Assembly (NCBI GenBank): GCA_030537455.1
Contig: JAUNMR010000017.1
Coordinates: 1-64,000 of the forward strand
DNA: 64,000 bases
Origin: Planctomycetia bacterium
Lineage (GTDB): Bacteria; Planctomycetota; Planctomycetia; Pirellulales; Thermoguttaceae
Direction of reading: 5' to 3'
In this document: piece after piece, positions 60,162-64,000 of the stretch
Numbering within the stretch: the stretch's first letter is position 1
Layout: every line of letters begins with the position of its first letter
Notes under the pieces: model-generated
Seen by the model: the letters and a program-made list of their open reading frames with translations, nothing else
What the model was told of the DNA's origin: nothing
Databases searched by the model: none
Translations under genes and position numbers: made by a program

Positions 60162-62708
60162 ATGAACGCTGTAAAATCGTGTTTATCCCTGAGCGATCTG
60201 TTTTGTTTAAAAACTCGGCTTTCAGCGACGATTTTATCCTATTTTCTATGCGCGTTCTTGTGTTGTATGTCTGTTCAGGCGCAGGACTCGTCTTTAGAGG
60301 CGACTTCTGAGTCTGGCGAAATACTCACCGCCGAGGCTACGCAAGAGGCTATTAAAGGCGCTGTCGATTTCTTGCGTGATAAACAACGTTCCCACGGTGA
60401 ATGGGACGAGTATCCCGGTTATAAACCCGGCACGACCTCGTTGTGTACCCTGGCGCTACTCACTGCCGGTCTCGATAAAGACGACCCGACTATTGCCAAA
60501 GCGCTCGATTATTTGCGTGAGTTTTCCCCTGCTCAGCAGAATCAAACCTATCCCGTGTCGCTACAAACTATGGTTTTCTGTTTGGCAGACCCCGAAAAAG
60601 ATCGCCAGAGAATCGAAGCGAACGTTGCATGGCTTCTCGAACGACAAATGAAGACTCAAAACGAACACCACGGCGGTTGGTCGTACGTAGGGGATCATCA
60701 GGCGTCCGAACGTTCCGACAACTCAAACTCCCAATTCGCCATTCTTGCATTGTACGAGGCGGAGTTGGTCGGCGTGCATATCGAAGAAGAAGTCTGGCAG
60801 AGCGCGGAAGATTATTGGCTGCGTATGCAAAATGACGACGGTTCCTGGGGGTATCGTTCTTCTAGCCTCAATCCTGCCGGTTTCGCTAGCGGATATGGCA
60901 CTGGGAGTATGACCTGTGCGGGAATTGCAGCGCTTGCAATCTGTTCCGGCGTGCGCGAGGCAGCGCGAGCCTCTGCGGAAGGAGACAATATTCGATGTTG
61001 TCAAGACGTGGACGATCCAATCGCCGCTCATATCAATCGCGGTCTTAATTGGCTCGGTAAACATTTCAAAGCGCACGCTAATCCAGGTCGCGCCGAGGGG
61101 AGCGAGTCGTATTTCTTCTACTACCTCTATGGTCTTGAACGCGTGGGACGACTCACCGCCAATCGTTTCGTCGGTCAGAGCGATTGGTACCGTGAAGGCG
61201 CGGAGGTACTCTTGCGTCGAAAAGGCGCTTTTTCCCAGTTTTGGGTGGCTCAGAAGGATTTGGGGAATAATAATTGCGTCTCGACGTCCTTTGCGCTACT
61301 GTTTCTTTCCAAAGGTCGCTGGCCGATCCTCGTATCAAAGTTGAAATACGGTCAGGATCAGCAATGGAATCAGCATCCGAACGACTTAGCGCACTTAACG
61401 CAACGCGTTGAGAAGGATTGGAACCTTAAACTTGTCTGGCAAACGATCGACGCCAAGAAGGCGACGGTCAGCGATTTACTGCAGACACCGATTCTTGCGC
61501 TCAACGGTCAAGTCTCGCCTTTGCCGGACAATGAAGCGGAGCGTGCGCGATTCATCGCGAATTTGCGCGAATATCTTGAGCAGGGCGGCTTTATTTTTGC
61601 CGAGGCGCTCGACGGCGATTTATCCTTTGAATCCGGCTTTCGTGAACTCATGCGTCAAGTATTGGGTTCGGAGAATGGCGAGCTGGATCTGTTAGGACCG
61701 GACCATCCAATTTGGTCGGCCGAAAAACCGTTGCCGGCGCAATATTTGCGTCCAATTTACGGCGCTGATTTCGGTTGTCGAACTAGCGTCGTGTTCGTTC
61801 CCTCCTACCGTCCCAAGCCCGACGCACAGGGGCGTGCGCCGAGCGTTTTTGACGATAGACCGTCGTTGTCATGTCTTTGGGAAGCGGCACAGAAACGTAC
61901 GCGTACTGGCGAGCATGAGGAACACGCCTCAGAAAAGGCGCTTGCAGAAATCGAGGCGGCCTTTATTTTGGGCGAAAACATCTTTGCTTATGCGACGAAT
62001 CGTCAGCTCAAGTTCAAGGATCAAATTTCCTCAGACGTGGCGGAGGAACTCACGAAGGGTTCCGACGTTCATAATAGTCTTTTTGTCGGCGTGCTGGAGT
62101 GTGGCGGCGGAAATACGTGCGCGCCGCGTGCGATTCCGAACCTCATGAAACTCGTGAGGAGCCGACTTGGCGTTCCCGCACAGCTGTTTGTCCCACGGAT
62201 CAAACCAGACGACGATGCGCTTTTTGACTACCCGACGCTCTTTATGCACGGTCGTAATCAGTTTCAGTTTAGCGAGAGTGAACGCGAGCGTCTGCGCGAC
62301 TATTTTCAGCGCGGCGGGTTCCTATTTGTCAACGCCGTGTGCGCTTCGAAAGAGTTCTCCGATTCTTTTATCGAGGAGTTAACGCAGATTTTGCCCGACG
62401 CAGAATTGGAAGACGTGCCCGCGGACGACCCAGTTTTTACTGGAAGATACGGCGGTTTCAAGATCGAAAAATTACAGTATCGCCACAGAAAGGTTAATGC
62501 TCAGGGAATAGGTCAGACCATTCTCACCGACGCTCCGCCGCGTCTAAAAGGGGTGAAGAGTCAAGGACGCTGGATTCTGTTGTTTTCACCCGACGACGTT
62601 AGTTGCGCCCTAGAGAACGTTGTGTCGGGTAATTGTGACGGATTGACGCAACGTAGCGCTTTCTACTTGGCGACAAATGTCCTTTTTTACGCCGCTGAAT
62701 CTTTTTAA
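60162..62708 (+). CDS. Prenyltransferase-repeat protein with DUF4159 domains
   Basis: 848 residues from ATG 60162 (GAGG upstream); a GTG at 60111 is in frame. Signal peptide in the first 45 residues (TILSYFLCAFLCCMSVQAQ). Residues about 60-330 form an alpha/alpha barrel of the squalene-cyclase/prenyltransferase type, with GGWSYVGDHQ and DGSWGYRSS repeats and GTGSMTCAGIAAL, but without the DxDD acid of cyclases. Two DUF4159-like halves follow (about 440-570 and 650-840), each with a LREYLEQGGFIFAE or LRDYFQRGGFLFVN segment. Widespread in planctomycetes; function unknown, surface-located. Confidence 0.8.
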   Translation: MNAVKSCLSLSDLFCLKTRLSATILSYFLCAFLCCMSVQAQDSSLEATSESGEILTAEATQEAIKGAVDFLRDKQRSHGEWDEYPGYKPGTTSLCTLALLTAGLDKDDPTIAKALDYLREFSPAQQNQTYPVSLQTMVFCLADPEKDRQRIEANVAWLLERQMKTQNEHHGGWSYVGDHQASERSDNSNSQFAILALYEAELVGVHIEEEVWQSAEDYWLRMQNDDGSWGYRSSSLNPAGFASGYGTGSMTCAGIAALAICSGVREAARASAEGDNIRCCQDVDDPIAAHINRGLNWLGKHFKAHANPGRAEGSESYFFYYLYGLERVGRLTANRFVGQSDWYREGAEVLLRRKGAFSQFWVAQKDLGNNNCVSTSFALLFLSKGRWPILVSKLKYGQDQQWNQHPNDLAHLTQRVEKDWNLKLVWQTIDAKKATVSDLLQTPILALNGQVSPLPDNEAERARFIANLREYLEQGGFIFAEALDGDLSFESGFRELMRQVLGSENGELDLLGPDHPIWSAEKPLPAQYLRPIYGADFGCRTSVVFVPSYRPKPDAQGRAPSVFDDRPSLSCLWEAAQKRTRTGEHEEHASEKALAEIEAAFILGENIFAYATNRQLKFKDQISSDVAEELTKGSDVHNSLFVGVLECGGGNTCAPRAIPNLMKLVRSRLGVPAQLFVPRIKPDDDALFDYPTLFMHGRNQFQFSESERERLRDYFQRGGFLFVNAVCASKEFSDSFIEELTQILPDAELEDVPADDPVFTGRYGGFKIEKLQYRHRKVNAQGIGQTILTDAPPRLKGVKSQGRWILLFSPDDVSCALENVVSGNCDGLTQRSAFYLATNVLFYAAESF

Positions 62709-62807
62709 CTTAGACTCATGACGACAGTCCCATTCGTTGATAAATTCGAATCGAGACGTCGTAGCGTACTGTGGCGCTAAAATAGGAAAAATTATCATAA
62801 GGACGCC

Positions 62808-62835
62808 TTGTCAAAGCGACGTTAATGGGTAGAAT
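62808..62835 (+). promoter_or_regulatory. Promoter candidate for ffh
   Basis: TTGTCA, 16-nt spacer, TAGAAT; leader about 125 nt before ATG 62966. The -10 is identical to those of tRNA-Ser and rpmI. Confidence 0.6.
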
Positions 62836-62965
62836 TCTTTAAATTATTATGTCCTTTTTGTCGCGCGTAAAGAAACGGCGTGCAATTGGGACGTGAGAAT
62901 TCGCCTTTGAGCGCCAGAGATTTGGACTCGAGACCACCGTTTACACAAGAATATAGGTACTATTA

Positions 62966-64000
62966 TGTTTGAATCGTTGACCGAACGACTCAGCGACGCG
63001 TTCCGCACTATGACCGGACGCGGTCGGCTAACCGAGACAAACGTACGCGAAGGTCTTGAAATGGTTCGACAGGCGCTTTTAGAGGCTGACGCAAGTGTAG
63101 AAGTCGCTCGTCAGTTTGTTGATTCGACGCTCGAGAAATTCCTCGGAACCGAGACGTCGCGCGCTCTGAATCCAACCGAACAGATCGTTCGCCTTGTCAA
63201 CGAAGAACTTATCGCTCTCATGGGACCGGTTGATCCCTCGATTCCTAATGAGCGCGACCTTACCGTCATTATGCTCTGCGGTCTTCAGGGTTCCGGTAAG
63301 ACGACAACCTGCGGTAAGCTTGCCAAACGCCTGCTTGAATCTGGTCGTAAGCCTTACCTCGTCGCCGCTGACTTGCAACGTCCCGCCGCTATCGATCAGC
63401 TTGAAGTTTTAGGCGGTCAATTGGGCGTTCCTGTGTTCGTCGATCGTGAAACCAAAGATCCCGTCGACGTGTGCAAACGCGCCATTAACGACGCCAAGGC
63501 TCAGCAAGCTAGCGTCGTTATTCTCGATACCGCTGGACGCCTCCATGTCGACGACGAGCTCATGGAGCAACTTAAGCAGATCGAACGAAAAGTAGATCCA
63601 GATCAGGTTTACTTCGTTGTCGACGGTATGACGGGTCAAGACGCTGTTAATAGCGCTAAGGCGTTTAACGACGCTCTGGAATTGAACGGCGTTATTTTGA
63701 CCAAGATGGACGGCGATGCACGCGGAGGCGCGGCGCTTTCCGTCAAGGCTATTACCGGCGTGCCAATTAAATTCATCGGCGTTGGCGAAACTTTAGACGC
63801 GCTGGATGAATTCCATCCCGATCGTATGGCCAGTCGTATGCTCGGTATGGGCGACATTAAGACCCTGCTTGACGTTGCTAACGCCAAGTTTGACGAAGAA
63901 GAATTGCGTCGTCAACAGGAGCAGTTGGAGAAGGGCGTCTTCACGCTCGACGACTTCCGCAAGCAGATGAGCCAAGCTTCGCGCCTGGGTTCGATGTCGA
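62966..64000 (+). CDS. ffh: Signal recognition particle protein Ffh (5' part, cut by window end)
   Basis: 345 codons are in the window, open to its last base. N domain with [19 protein letters not shown] (about 9-27). GTPase P-loop [15 protein letters not shown] (about 110-124), [11 protein letters not shown] (about 137-147), [12 protein letters not shown] (about 190-201) and [13 protein letters not shown] (about 247-259). GLG-like closing motif [16 protein letters not shown] near 295-310, then the start of the RNA-binding M domain. It targets nascent membrane proteins through SRP RNA and FtsY. The M-domain end lies beyond the window. Confidence 0.95.

Noticed and set aside
60162..62708. Squalene-hopene cyclase
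   Set aside because: Repeat fold is similar but the catalytic DxDD motif is not seen, the protein is secreted and continues into DUF4159-like halves.
1..64000. CRISPR array, prophage, insertion sequences or rRNA genes
   Set aside because: I saw no regularly spaced repeats, integrase/transposase frames or rRNA signatures on either strand.

Overview
The window looks like chromosome of a member of the Planctomycetota, probably an oxygen-sensitive, glycan-degrading and possibly gut- or host-associated lineage. This is inferred from gene content: a TIGR03009-type planctomycete protein, an HzsA-related protein with two c-type haem motifs, a prenyltransferase-repeat/DUF4159 protein, two DUF58 proteins, many secreted glycosidases, and reverse rubrerythrin beside a Fur/PerR regulator. 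Base composition is near 50% G+C, with a marked excess of the palindrome GTCGAC. No phage, transposon, CRISPR array or rRNA was seen. One tRNA gene is present.

Layout. 0.4-1.5 kb: flavin reductase and nitroreductase on the minus strand. 1.8-5.1 kb: a giant secreted protein of unknown function. 5.3-13.8 kb: plus-strand metabolism (ilvE, aroK, a nucleoside-phosphorylase-like protein, a DUF58 protein, an HHxxxDG acyltransferase, glyA, a Sel1-repeat protein). 13.9-20.3 kb: hemH, a paaK-like ligase, a TIGR03009 protein, tRNA-Ser(GGA), a hemolysin-III protein, rpmI and rplT. 20.7-22.4 kb: a second DUF58 protein.

22.4-40.1 kb is a carbohydrate-catabolism district: GH78 rhamnosidase, a sodium:solute symporter, a sialidase, a GH43 enzyme, a GH32-like enzyme with a LamG-type domain, the HzsA-like protein, and a convergent secreted protein. 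The rubrerythrin/Fur oxidative-stress pair sits inside it. 40.2-44.5 kb holds a giant FAD/Fe-S dehydrogenase and a RidA/chorismatase-like protein. 44.9-45.9 kb is the rplM-rpsI operon with a long leader. 46.4-50.7 kb has a PEGA lipoprotein, an ECF-type sigma factor and an 845-residue single-pass membrane protein that may be its regulator. 50.9-59.2 kb has a secreted GATase-like protein, a stand-alone coaB, an Mrp/NBP35 ATPase, a C_GCAxxG_C_C protein, a DUF486 membrane protein, nth, a secreted protein and a TatD nuclease. The window ends with csrA, the prenyltransferase-repeat/DUF4159 protein and the 5' part of ffh.

The most striking signal outside the genes is promoter architecture. About a dozen candidate sigma-70-like promoters use a 16-nt spacer. 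Four of them (tRNA-Ser, rpmI, rplM, glyA) also carry a run of at least five C directly 5' of the -35 hexamer. Ribosomal and csrA transcripts have long, apparently structured leaders. All functions come from reading motifs in the sequence; no database search was run.
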